12,269 nucleotides of DNA from JBKPHS01 sp046729975 (GCA_046729975.1 JBKPHS010000213.1:1-12269), one strand, 5' to 3'; counted from the first letter of the stretch, positions 6,102 through 12,268 are shown. A program made the numbers and translations. Notes: a model not told the origin generated them from the letters alone.

Positions 6102-6900
6102 CGGCGCAAAGACCCTCGCTTCCGGCAAGCTCGCGCTCGACGAGCCGGCCGAGCACGTCACCCGCCTGCGCATCTCGAACCCCGACCGCCGCGGCGCGCT
6201 CGACCACGAGATCCTCGACACGCTCGCCGCGACGGTCTCCGAACTGGAGGCGCGCTGCCTCATCCTCACCGGCGACGGCCCCGTCTTCTCCGCCGGCTAC
6301 GACATCGGCAACTTCGACGATGACGCCTTCGCGGCGGAGGCGGAGCAGCTCGTGGCGCACCCGTTCCACGACGCGATCGAGGCCCTCGACCGATACCCCT
6401 ACCCCAGCGTCGCCGCTCTCAACGGGCACGCGATCGGCGGCGGGCTCGAGCTGGCTGTGAGCTGCGACATCCGCATCGCGGCCCGCTCCGCCAAGCTCGG
6501 CATGCCGCCGGCCAAGCTCGGCCTGGTCTACTCGCACACGGGGCTGCGCAAGTTCATCGAGGTCTGCGGAGTCGCGAACACGAACGAGCTCTTCTTCGTG
6601 GGGCGCAACATCGACGCCGACCGCGCAGCGGCGATGGGCCTCGTCAACCACGTCGTCGAGCTGGGCGGCCTGGAGGACACCTCGGTGGCGATGGCGCGCG
6701 AGATCGCCGGCAACGCCCCGCTCTCCCTCGAGGGCAACAAGCGCATCATCCGCGCGCTCAGGACGGTGCCGTCCGCGCTGCCCGAGGAGCTCGAGCGGGA
6801 GCTCGTGGAGCTTCGCGAGTCCTGCTTCCGCACCGAGGACTTCCGAGAAGGCGTGCGCTCATTCGCCGAGAAGCGACCGCCCGAGTGGAAGGGACGCTGA
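6094..6900 (+). CDS. Enoyl-CoA hydratase/isomerase (crotonase) family protein, ScpB (methylmalonyl-CoA decarboxylase)-like
   Basis: A 268-residue crotonase-fold acyl-CoA enzyme. The oxyanion-hole segments are FSAGYDI (65-71) and GHAIGGGLEL (111-120), with Glu119 in the position of the first catalytic Glu of enoyl-CoA hydratase. The second Glu is missing: the aligned stretch is KLGMPPAKLGLVYSHTG (134-150), with Pro139 where hydratases have Glu. This PAxLGxxY pattern, with Tyr146, resembles E. coli ScpB (YgfG), methylmalonyl-CoA decarboxylase. So do AMGLVNHVVE and the C-terminal SEDYxEG-type ending (here TEDFREG, with EKRPPEW). Decarboxylation or another acyl-CoA reaction is thus more likely than simple hydration; this is inference. 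TTG at 6094 is the only plausible start, since no ATG, GTG or TTG follows before the fold begins. It overlaps the biotinyl carrier by 8 bases. Confidence 0.92.
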   Translation: MSNGAKTLASGKLALDEPAEHVTRLRISNPDRRGALDHEILDTLAATVSELEARCLILTGDGPVFSAGYDIGNFDDDAFAAEAEQLVAHPFHDAIEALDRYPYPSVAALNGHAIGGGLELAVSCDIRIAARSAKLGMPPAKLGLVYSHTGLRKFIEVCGVANTNELFFVGRNIDADRAAAMGLVNHVVELGGLEDTSVAMAREIAGNAPLSLEGNKRIIRALRTVPSALPEELERELVELRESCFRTEDFREGVRSFAEKRPPEWKGR

Positions 6901-6908
6901 CGCTGGGT

Positions 6909-6940
6909 TAGGCTCGGCGCAGGACCGCACCCAAGGAGGA
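6909..6940 (+). promoter_or_regulatory. Candidate promoter and ribosome binding site for the CNBD gene
   Basis: TAGGCT (6909-6914), preceded by CTGGGT, fits TAnnnT and would start a transcript near 6921. AAGGAGGA (6933-6940) is a strong Shine-Dalgarno whose AGGAGG core ends 4 bases before the ATG at 6944. The gene may therefore be transcribed separately from the crotonase that ends at 6900. Confidence 0.5.
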
Positions 6941-6943
6941 CTG

Positions 6944-7351
6944 ATGGACCCGAGCCGGTTGAAGGCCCTTCCCCTGTTCAAGGACCTGTCGAAGGAGGAG
7001 CTGAAGGACGTTGCGAGGCACGCCGACGAGGTCGACGTGGACGAGGGCAAGCATCTGATCGACCAGGGCCGCAGCGCCTACGAGTTCTTCGCGATCGAGG
7101 AGGGCACGGCGGAGGTCACCCGCGAGGGGGGGCATGTGGCCGACCTCGGGCCGGGTGACTTCTTCGGGGAGATCGGGCTCATGGAGCCGGACCGCGAGCG
7201 CACGGCGTCCGTGGTGGCGACCTCGCCGATGCAGGTGATCGTCATGACGGGCCCGGACTTCCGGCGCGTCTCGCGCGAGATGCCGCACGTCGCAGCTCAG
7301 ATCCAGGAGGCCATCCACCACCGCAGGAGGCACGACAGCCTGGACGCCTAG
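6944..7351 (+). CDS. Stand-alone cyclic nucleotide-binding domain protein
   Basis: A 135-residue protein that is almost entirely one CNBD (CRP/PKA-regulatory type). It opens with LKALPLFKDLSKEELKDVAR (6-25), the usual N-terminal helix, followed by the beta roll with FFAIEEGTAEV (48-58) and DLGPGDFFGEIGLM (67-80). The phosphate-binding cassette is present: Glu76 in GEIGL, and an Arg followed by TASVVA (about 86-92). This suggests real cAMP/cGMP binding rather than a degenerate fold. No helix-turn-helix, kinase or channel domain follows, only a C-terminal helix with the basic cluster HHRRRH. It may bind a partner protein, but none is identifiable. Start and Shine-Dalgarno are clear. Its stop faces the hydrolase gene with 10 bases between. 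Confidence 0.93.
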   Translation: MDPSRLKALPLFKDLSKEELKDVARHADEVDVDEGKHLIDQGRSAYEFFAIEEGTAEVTREGGHVADLGPGDFFGEIGLMEPDRERTASVVATSPMQVIVMTGPDFRRVSREMPHVAAQIQEAIHHRRRHDSLDA

Positions 7352-7355
7352 CGTC
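7343..7355. repeat. Small inverted repeat with a stop codon at its loop
   Basis: GACGC, CTA, GCGTC form a perfect 5-bp stem with a 3-base loop. The CNBD gene's TAG (7349-7351) spans the loop and the first base of the right arm. It lies at the convergence with the hydrolase gene and, like the 2858-2870 palindrome, may be a minimal terminator; no U-tract follows. Confidence 0.35.
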
Positions 7356-7361
7356 TGAGGT

Positions 7362-8201
7362 CTAAGCCTGCAGCTGGGCGCGCAGGAAGGGCACTATCGC
7401 GCCCGCGGCGCTCTCGGGATCGTCGATCCATGGCCAGTGGCCGCTGCCCTCGAGGATGACCAGCTCGGCGCTCGGAAACGCCTCGAGATTGCACTTGGCG
7501 TACTCGGCCGGCAGGTAGGGGTCGCCGGCCCCCCAGACCACCAGCGCCGGCCTGTCGAGCTCGCGGAAGGCGGGGGCCAGGAACTCGGCGAGCGCATTCG
7601 GGTCCGCCGTGTTGCGGTAGAGCTCGAGCACGGCGCGCCGCGTGTCGCGGTCGTACTCGTCGTACAGGCGATCGGTGAACTTGCGCGGCAGGCCGCGCCG
7701 GCTCCCCTTGCCGAGCCCGCGGCGCCAGGCGCCGCGCGTGACGAGCGCCATTGCGACCTCGCCGAGGCCGGGCGTCCGCCAGATCCGTGCCATCCGGTGC
7801 CAGCGCAGGCCGCGTAGGAAGCCGGTCTGCATCAGGACCGCGCTCGCGAAGGCTTCCTGGTGCATCGAGGCCCAGACGATGCCGAACGGTCCGCCGAAGT
7901 CGTGCAGCACGAGATGCGTCCGCTCGATGCCGAGCTGCGTGCGCGCCCCTTCGAGGAAGGCCGCGTAGCGGTCGACCCGGTAGCCAAAGTCGCGCGGCTT
8001 GTCGGCGTGGCCGAAGCCGGGAAGATCGGGGGCGACTGCACGACCGAACTCGCCGACCTGGCGCAGGAGCCCTTCCCAGTCCCGGCCGGCTCCCGGGTTG
8101 CCGTGCAGGAACAGCACCGCCTCGCTCGCGTCCGGCGGTCCGGCCTCGAGCACCGGCGCCCCTACGCCGTCCACCTCCACGCGCCCCTGGCGCAGCTCCA
8201 C
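7362..8201 (-). CDS. Alpha/beta hydrolase with Asp nucleophile (epoxide hydrolase / haloalkane dehalogenase-like)
   Basis: A 279-residue alpha/beta-hydrolase-fold enzyme. The oxyanion motif HGNPG is at 33-37. The nucleophile elbow is LHDFGGPFG (99-107), so Asp101 rather than Ser is the nucleophile. The acid Asp227 lies in WGAGDPYLP, and the base His255 in GSGHWPWIDDP. An Asp nucleophile with HGxP marks the epoxide hydrolase/haloalkane dehalogenase branch, which works through an alkyl-enzyme ester. Dehalogenases usually have Trp after the Asp to hold the halide; here it is Phe102, which leans slightly towards an epoxide hydrolase or another activity. A cap domain spans about 130-210. The start is GTG at 8201, with TACGCT ending 6 bases before it, a classic leaderless arrangement. 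It is divergent from bioB; no functional link to biotin is evident. Confidence 0.92.
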   Translation of the reverse strand: MELRQGRVEVDGVGAPVLEAGPPDASEAVLFLHGNPGAGRDWEGLLRQVGEFGRAVAPDLPGFGHADKPRDFGYRVDRYAAFLEGARTQLGIERTHLVLHDFGGPFGIVWASMHQEAFASAVLMQTGFLRGLRWHRMARIWRTPGLGEVAMALVTRGAWRRGLGKGSRRGLPRKFTDRLYDEYDRDTRRAVLELYRNTADPNALAEFLAPAFRELDRPALVVWGAGDPYLPAEYAKCNLEAFPSAELVILEGSGHWPWIDDPESAAGAIVPFLRAQLQA

Positions 8202-8207
8202 GACAGG

Positions 8208-8213
8208 AGCGTA
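8208..8213 (-). promoter_or_regulatory. Candidate leaderless -10 box (TACGCT) for the hydrolase gene
   Basis: On the minus strand TACGCT is followed by 6 bases and then the GTG start at 8201, so transcription would begin at the start codon itself. There is no Shine-Dalgarno between, which agrees with leaderless translation. Confidence 0.5.
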
Positions 8214-8231
8214 ACCGTCCGACAGCCTCCC

Positions 8232-8237
8232 TAGCTT
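8232..8237 (+). promoter_or_regulatory. Candidate -10 box (TAGCTT) for the bioBFD operon
   Basis: TAGCTT fits TAnnnT and would give a start near 8244, about 14 bases before the bioB Shine-Dalgarno. The 68-base divergent region (8202-8269) shows no clear palindrome of the BirA, BioR or BioQ operator type, so no regulator is proposed. Confidence 0.35.
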
Positions 8238-8257
8238 GCCGGTAACTCGTCCGCCCC

Positions 8258-8264
8258 GGGAGGT
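8258..8264 (+). promoter_or_regulatory. Ribosome binding site that fixes the TTG start of bioB
   Basis: GGGAGGT lies 5 bases before the TTG at 8270. A second in-frame TTG at 8279 is too far away to be preferred. There is no in-frame ATG or GTG nearby before conserved sequence begins. Confidence 0.75.
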
Positions 8265-8269
8265 CCAGC

Positions 8270-9439
8270 TTGCCGCCGTTGATCAGCCAGGAGGAGGCCC
8301 TCGCCCTCGGCGAGATCGAGGACCGCGACCAGATCATCGCGCTCGTCGAGCGTGCGTTCCAGGCCCGGCTCGAGCGCTTCGGCAACTCGACGGACATGTG
8401 CTCTCTGGTCAACGCCAAGTCGGGCGGCTGCGCGGAGGACTGCGGATTCTGCGCCCAGTCACGCTTCGCGGAGGCCGACACCCCCATGCACGCGATGATG
8501 AGCCCCGAGCAGATCCTCGAGCACGCGCGCGCCGCCGAAGCCGCCGGGGCACACCGCTTCTGCATGGTCACCCAGGGCCAGGGGCTCTCGAAGCGGGATT
8601 TCCAGAACGTGCTCGAGGGCGCGAGGCTGGTCGCGGAGCACACCAACCTCAAGCGGTGCGCGTCGATCGGCCACATGTCGGTCGAACGCGCCAGGGCGCT
8701 CAAGGAGGCCGGCATCCAGCGCGTCCACCACAACGTGGAGACGGCGGAGAGCTACTACGACGAGGTCTCCACCACCGTCAGGTACGACGGCCGGCTGCGG
8801 ACGATAGACGCGGTCGAGCAGGCGGGGCTCGAGACGTGCGTCGGCGGCATCCTCAACCTGGGTGAGACGCGGGAGCAGCGCGTGGAGATGGCGTTCCAGC
8901 TCGCGCGAATCGATCCGACGAGCGTGCCGATCAACATGCTGAACCCGCGTCCGGGCACGAAGTTCGGCGACCGCGACTTCATGGACCCGTGGGAGGCCGT
9001 GAAGTGGATCGCGATCTTCAGGCTCATCCTCCCGGCGGCGCTCTTCAGGCTCTGCGGCGGCCGGATCGAGAACCTCGGCGAGCTCCAGCCACTGGCGGTC
9101 AAGGCGGGCCTGAACGGCGTGATGATGGGCAACTTCCTGACCACGCTCGGCTCGGAGCCGGAGGACGACCGGCGGATGTTCGAGGAGCTCGGCCTCAACA
9201 CCGCCCGCCAGCCGGACAACGGCTCCAACCCCAGGCCCGACAACCGCTCGGGCTGGCTCGAGGGCGAGACGCCCGAGACGCCGCTCGACCGGCTGATCGA
9301 CCACCAGGACGAGGCGAACTTCTGGGATCCCGCCACCCAGCTTCGACACAAGCGGAAGGCATCGGTTCCGCCCCGCCCGGACGGCGCGCCGAACGCGTTC
9401 CCGAGCGTGGTCCACGTCGAGCCGGAGGCGGCGCGATGA
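8270..9439 (+). CDS. bioB: Biotin synthase
   Basis: A 389-residue radical-SAM enzyme that inserts sulfur into dethiobiotin to form biotin. The [4Fe-4S] motif CAEDCGFC has Cys54, Cys58 and Cys61. The [2Fe-2S] ligands are also present: Cys98 (HRFCMVTQG), Cys130 (LKRCASIGH), Cys190 (LETCVGG) and Arg260 (FRLCGGR). YYDEVSTTV, NLGET and NMLNPRPGT segments match the family. The TTG start is supported by GGGAGGT. The protein is longer than E. coli BioB (346) because of a C-terminal extension from about residue 317, rich in Pro, Asp and Arg and including SGWLEGETPETPLDRL. This is outside the TIM barrel and has no function I recognise. Its TGA stop overlaps the bioF ATG (ATGA), so the operon is translationally coupled. 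Confidence 0.98.
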   Translation: MPPLISQEEALALGEIEDRDQIIALVERAFQARLERFGNSTDMCSLVNAKSGGCAEDCGFCAQSRFAEADTPMHAMMSPEQILEHARAAEAAGAHRFCMVTQGQGLSKRDFQNVLEGARLVAEHTNLKRCASIGHMSVERARALKEAGIQRVHHNVETAESYYDEVSTTVRYDGRLRTIDAVEQAGLETCVGGILNLGETREQRVEMAFQLARIDPTSVPINMLNPRPGTKFGDRDFMDPWEAVKWIAIFRLILPAALFRLCGGRIENLGELQPLAVKAGLNGVMMGNFLTTLGSEPEDDRRMFEELGLNTARQPDNGSNPRPDNRSGWLEGETPETPLDRLIDHQDEANFWDPATQLRHKRKASVPPRPDGAPNAFPSVVHVEPEAAR

Positions 9440-10659
9440 CCGATATCGCCGGTCGCCTCGACGATCTGAAGGACCGCGGGCTGTACCGCCGGATGCGGAT
9501 GATCTCGGGCCCGCAGGGGCCGCGCGTGCTGCTCGACGGTAAGCCCGTGCTCCTGCTCTGCTCCAACAACTACCTGGGCCTGGCCGACCACCCGCGAGTG
9601 CGCGAGGCGGCGGCCGACGCCGCGATGCGGTGGGGAGTCGGCGCGGGAGCGTCGCGCCTCGTGTCCGGCAACATGCGCGTCCACCGCCGTCTCGAGGAGG
9701 CGCTCGCGGAGTTCAAGGGAAGCGAAGCCTGCCTGCTGTTCGGCTCGGGCTACCTGGCCAACGCGGGCATCGTCTCGACTCTCGCCGGCGAGGGCGACGT
9801 CGTCTTCTCGGACGCGCTCAACCACGCGAGCATCGTGGACGGCTGCCGGCTCGCCCGGGCGAGGACCTTCGTCTACGACCACTGCGACATGGAGCACCTC
9901 GAGTGGGGCCTGGACCAGGCCGAGGGCCGCGGCGCCCTGATCGTGACGGACGGCGTCTTCTCGATGGACGGCGACGTCGCCCCGCTCCAGGAGATAGTCC
10001 AGCTCGCCCGGCGCTACGACGCGCGGGTGATGGTCGACGAGGCACACGCCACCGGCGCACTCGGGTCGGGCGGGCGCGGCTCGGTGGCGGCCGCCGGACT
10101 CGAGGACGAGGTCGACGTGACGGTCGGGACGCTCGGCAAGGCGCTCGGCTCGTACGGCGCCTACGCGTGCTGCGAGCGCAACATGGCGAAGTACCTGGTC
10201 AACACGGCGCGCACGCTCATCTTCTCGACGGCCCTGCCTCCGCCCGCGGTCGCCGGCGCCGGGGCGGCGCTCGAGCTCCTGCGCTCCGATCCGACGAGGG
10301 TGGACCGCCTGCGCCGCAACGGGGCGGCGCTGCGAGACGCCCTGGTCGAGGAGGGGATCGACCCCGGGACGTCCGAGACCCAGATCGTGCCGCTAGTGGT
10401 GGGATCTGCCAGCGAGGCGCTGAAGGCATGTGAGAAGGCGCTCGAGAACGGCGTGTTCGCGCAGGCGATCCGGCCGCCCACGGTCCCCGACGGCACCTCG
10501 CGGCTGCGGCTGGCCGTCATGGCGACGCACACCCGCGCCGAGCTGAGGCAGGCAGCGCGCGTGCTGTCGGGCGCGCTTCCGGAGGAGCTCGGGCCGGTCG
10601 AGCGGCCGGAGCCCACCCGCGAGAGTCGCGTGTTCGACGGGCTCGCCGAGGCCGCCTGA
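9436..10659 (+). CDS. bioF: 8-amino-7-oxononanoate synthase
   Basis: A 407-residue alpha-oxoamine synthase, PLP-dependent. It condenses a pimeloyl thioester (CoA or ACP) with L-alanine and releases CO2, giving KAPA, the first committed step of biotin ring assembly. SNNYLGLADHP is at 43-53 and GSGYLANAG at 103-111 (PLP phosphate/aromatic region). DALNHASIVDG is at 126-136, DEAHATGALG at 201-210, and the PLP Schiff-base Lys235 lies in TLGKALGSYG. Glycine C-acetyltransferase (Kbl) and 5-aminolevulinate synthase share these motifs, but the position between bioB and bioD decides for bioF. The ATG overlaps the bioB stop by ATGA. The C-terminal tail past about residue 380 is longer than usual. The stop TGA overlaps the apparent CTG start of bioD. 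Confidence 0.97.
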   Translation: MTDIAGRLDDLKDRGLYRRMRMISGPQGPRVLLDGKPVLLLCSNNYLGLADHPRVREAAADAAMRWGVGAGASRLVSGNMRVHRRLEEALAEFKGSEACLLFGSGYLANAGIVSTLAGEGDVVFSDALNHASIVDGCRLARARTFVYDHCDMEHLEWGLDQAEGRGALIVTDGVFSMDGDVAPLQEIVQLARRYDARVMVDEAHATGALGSGGRGSVAAAGLEDEVDVTVGTLGKALGSYGAYACCERNMAKYLVNTARTLIFSTALPPPAVAGAGAALELLRSDPTRVDRLRRNGAALRDALVEEGIDPGTSETQIVPLVVGSASEALKACEKALENGVFAQAIRPPTVPDGTSRLRLAVMATHTRAELRQAARVLSGALPEELGPVERPEPTRESRVFDGLAEAA

Positions 10660-11333
10660 TCCGCGGCCTCTTCGTCACGGGCACCGACACCGGGGCCGGC
10701 AAGACGGTCGTAGCAGGCGCGGTGTGCGCCGCTCTCCGCACGCGGGGCGAGCGGGTGGCCGCCTTCAAGCCGGCCGTCACCGGGCTGGACGAGGAGCGGC
10801 GGGATTGGCCGCGCGACCACGAGCTGCTGGCAACCGTCTCCGGGGGCTCACTCGAGCAGGTCGCGCCGTACCGCTTCGGGCCCGCGGTGTCGCCCCACTA
10901 CGCGGCCGAGCTCGCCGGCGTGGCGATCGAGCCGGCGGAGCTCGTCGCCGCCGCCGAGGGTGCCGCAGGCGAGGACGGCACGTTGATCTGCGAGGGAGTC
11001 GGGGGCCTGATGGTGCCGCTCACACCCGGGTACCTCGTCCGCGACCTCGCAGTAGATCTGGCCCTGCCGGTGGTGATCGCCGCCCGTACCGGGCTCGGCA
11101 CGATCAACCAAACGCTGCTCACCGTCGAGGCCGCCCGGGCTGCCGGCCTACGCGTCGCGGGTGTCGTCATGACTCCGTGGCCCGACGACCCCGCCTCGAT
11201 CGAACGCTCGAACCGCGACACGGTCGAGCGCCTCACGGGCGTCCCGGTCTCCGGCCTGCCCTTCACCAATCCGCGCGAGCTCGCCAACGCCGGCGGGCAG
11301 CTTCCGGTGAGCGACTGGCTGGGAACCGGATAG
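10656..11333 (+). CDS. bioD: Dethiobiotin synthetase, apparently starting at CTG
   Basis: ATP-dependent dethiobiotin synthetase, which carboxylates DAPA to close the ureido ring. With a CTG start at 10656 it is 225 residues, like E. coli BioD (224). The Walker A motif TGTDTGAGKT is at 8-17 (Lys16), the second conserved Lys38 is in FKPAVTG, and EGVGGLMVPL matches the EGAGG loop. The first conventional start in frame is GTG at 10722, which would delete the P-loop and cannot be right. There is no ATG, GTG or TTG upstream in the frame for at least about 80 bases into bioF. CTG at 10656 forms a 4-base CTGA overlap with the bioF stop, the same geometry as the ATGA and GTGA junctions in this window, with GAGG 4 bases before it. 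ATC at 10659 is a less likely alternative. Confidence 0.93.
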   Translation: MIRGLFVTGTDTGAGKTVVAGAVCAALRTRGERVAAFKPAVTGLDEERRDWPRDHELLATVSGGSLEQVAPYRFGPAVSPHYAAELAGVAIEPAELVAAAEGAAGEDGTLICEGVGGLMVPLTPGYLVRDLAVDLALPVVIAARTGLGTINQTLLTVEAARAAGLRVAGVVMTPWPDDPASIERSNRDTVERLTGVPVSGLPFTNPRELANAGGQLPVSDWLGTG

Positions 11334-11339
11334 CACACT

Positions 11340-11978
11340 TCAGGCAGCAAAGCCGTGCCGCCCGTATAGCCGAACGAAGTGGGCTCCGGTGACGAAGCGC
11401 TCGCGCAGGAGCAGTCCCCCGCGCTTCTCGAAGAGGACCACCTCCTCGTCGCCTCCCGAGCCGATCGGCTGTACGAGACGGCCGCCCTCGGCGAGCTGCT
11501 CGGCCAGCGGACCGGGGACCTTCGGGAACGCCGCCGACACGAGCACGGCGTCGTACGGCGCGTGCTCGGGGAGCCCCTCGCTTCCATCGCCCACCGTGAC
11601 TTCGACGTTCCCCACATTCTGGTGGGAGAGATTCACCCGGGCCCTCTCTGCAAGGTCCTCCCAGCGCTCGACGGTCCAGACGAATGCCGCGAGTCTGGCG
11701 AGGAGCGCGGTCTGGAATCCGTAGCCCGTGCCGACCTCGAGGACGTGCTCGGAGCCCGACAGCTCGAGCGCCTCGATCATCTTCGCCACGAGCGAGGGTT
11801 GCGTCGTGACCTGCCCATGCGGAATATGCAGCGGGACGTCGCGGTAGGCGTCGGCGCGGCCCGCGGCGGGAACGAAGCCCGCGCGGGGAACGCCGCTCAG
11901 CACCTGGAGCACCCGGGCGTCGCGCACGCCGACCAGCCGTGCAGCCTCGACGAGATGCACTGGCGTGGACGCCTTCAC
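11340..11978 (-). CDS. pcm: Protein-L-isoaspartate O-methyltransferase
   Basis: A 212-residue SAM-dependent repair methyltransferase that methylates isoaspartyl residues in damaged proteins so they can revert to aspartate. The SAM motif I is HVLEVGTGYGFQTALLA (78-94), followed by VERWEDLAERA (103-113), GDGSEGLPEHAPYDAVLVSAA (130-150) and LAEGGRLVQPIG (162-173). The substrate-binding stretch GQVTTQP (55-61) corresponds to the usual GxTISQP, with Thr59 in place of the conserved Ser. The ending FVRLYGRHGF resembles the family's FVPLxGxxG. The start is GTG at 11978; on that strand CATACT ends 6 bases before it, so a leaderless transcript is possible. It converges on bioD with 6 bases between the stops. 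Similar methyltransferase-fold enzymes exist, but this motif set is specific. Confidence 0.94.
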   Translation of the reverse strand: MKASTPVHLVEAARLVGVRDARVLQVLSGVPRAGFVPAAGRADAYRDVPLHIPHGQVTTQPSLVAKMIEALELSGSEHVLEVGTGYGFQTALLARLAAFVWTVERWEDLAERARVNLSHQNVGNVEVTVGDGSEGLPEHAPYDAVLVSAAFPKVPGPLAEQLAEGGRLVQPIGSGGDEEVVLFEKRGGLLLRERFVTGAHFVRLYGRHGFAA

Positions 11979-12027
11979 GCGAGGAGTATGGCCCCGCCGG
12001 ACGATGCGCTCGCGGTCTCGATGACGA

Positions 12028-12067
12028 CTGAGACATTAGGCACGCCTTGGTGGGCCAAATGTCTCAG
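12028..12067. repeat. Hairpin with 14-base arms (GAGACATT), terminator or dispersed palindrome
   Basis: CTGAGACATTAGGC (12028-12041) and GCCAAATGTCTCAG (12054-12067) pair with one internal mismatch around a 12-base loop. The arms are strikingly less GC-rich than everything around them. The element lies 21 bases beyond the stop of the minus-strand membrane-protein gene and upstream of pcm, so it could terminate that gene's transcript. No U-tract follows on either strand. Its composition also suits a mobile or dispersed palindromic element. Confidence 0.7.
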
Positions 12068-12088
12068 CGGCCCGAAGATGGGCAGCCG

Positions 12089-12268
12089 TCAGGCGGGCGC
12101 GAGCGAGGGTGCCGGTCGGCGGCCGAGCAGCGCGACGAGCATCGCGCCGGCCAGCGGCAGCGACCAGGCGAGGTAGACCGTGTTGACGAGCGCGGCGTCG
12201 CCGGTCGGAGCGATGACCCGCGTCAGCAGGAGGACGCCGCCGATCGCCCACAGCGAGAGCAGCGGTCG
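12089..12268 (-). CDS. C-terminal end of a membrane protein (5' partial)
   Basis: A frame open from the right edge on the minus strand ends with TGA at 12089-12091, giving 59 residues. The protein has two hydrophobic segments, LLSLWAIGGVLLLTRVIA and LVNTVYLAWSLPLAGAMLVALL. A short polar tail GRRPAPSLAPA follows. This is the composition of transmembrane helices, with codon third positions nearly all G or C, unlike the other frames. A paired C-terminal helix layout with NTVYLAW is compatible with membrane-anchored GT2 enzymes, but that is a guess and no family is assigned. The hairpin at 12028-12067 is just past its stop. Confidence 0.65.
   Translation of the reverse strand, partial: RPLLSLWAIGGVLLLTRVIAPTGDAALVNTVYLAWSLPLAGAMLVALLGRRPAPSLAPA

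Noticed and set aside
7362..8201. The hydrolase next to bioB as a BioH-type pimeloyl-ACP methyl ester esterase
   Set aside because: BioH uses a Ser nucleophile in GxSxGG; this protein has Asp101 in HDFGG.
8202..8269. BirA, BioR or BioQ operator upstream of bioB
   Set aside because: No palindrome with the expected half-sites is visible; the GTAACC and GGTAAC near the two ends are not arranged as a clear operator.
8459..10047. Long open frames antisense to bioB and bioF
   Set aside because: They mirror the third-position G/C bias of the sense genes, are rich in Arg, Ala and Gly or His and Val without motifs, and bioB/bioF are unmistakable on the other strand.
10722..11333. bioD starting at the GTG at 10722
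   Set aside because: This would remove the Walker A motif TGTDTGAGKT, which is plainly encoded just upstream in the same frame.
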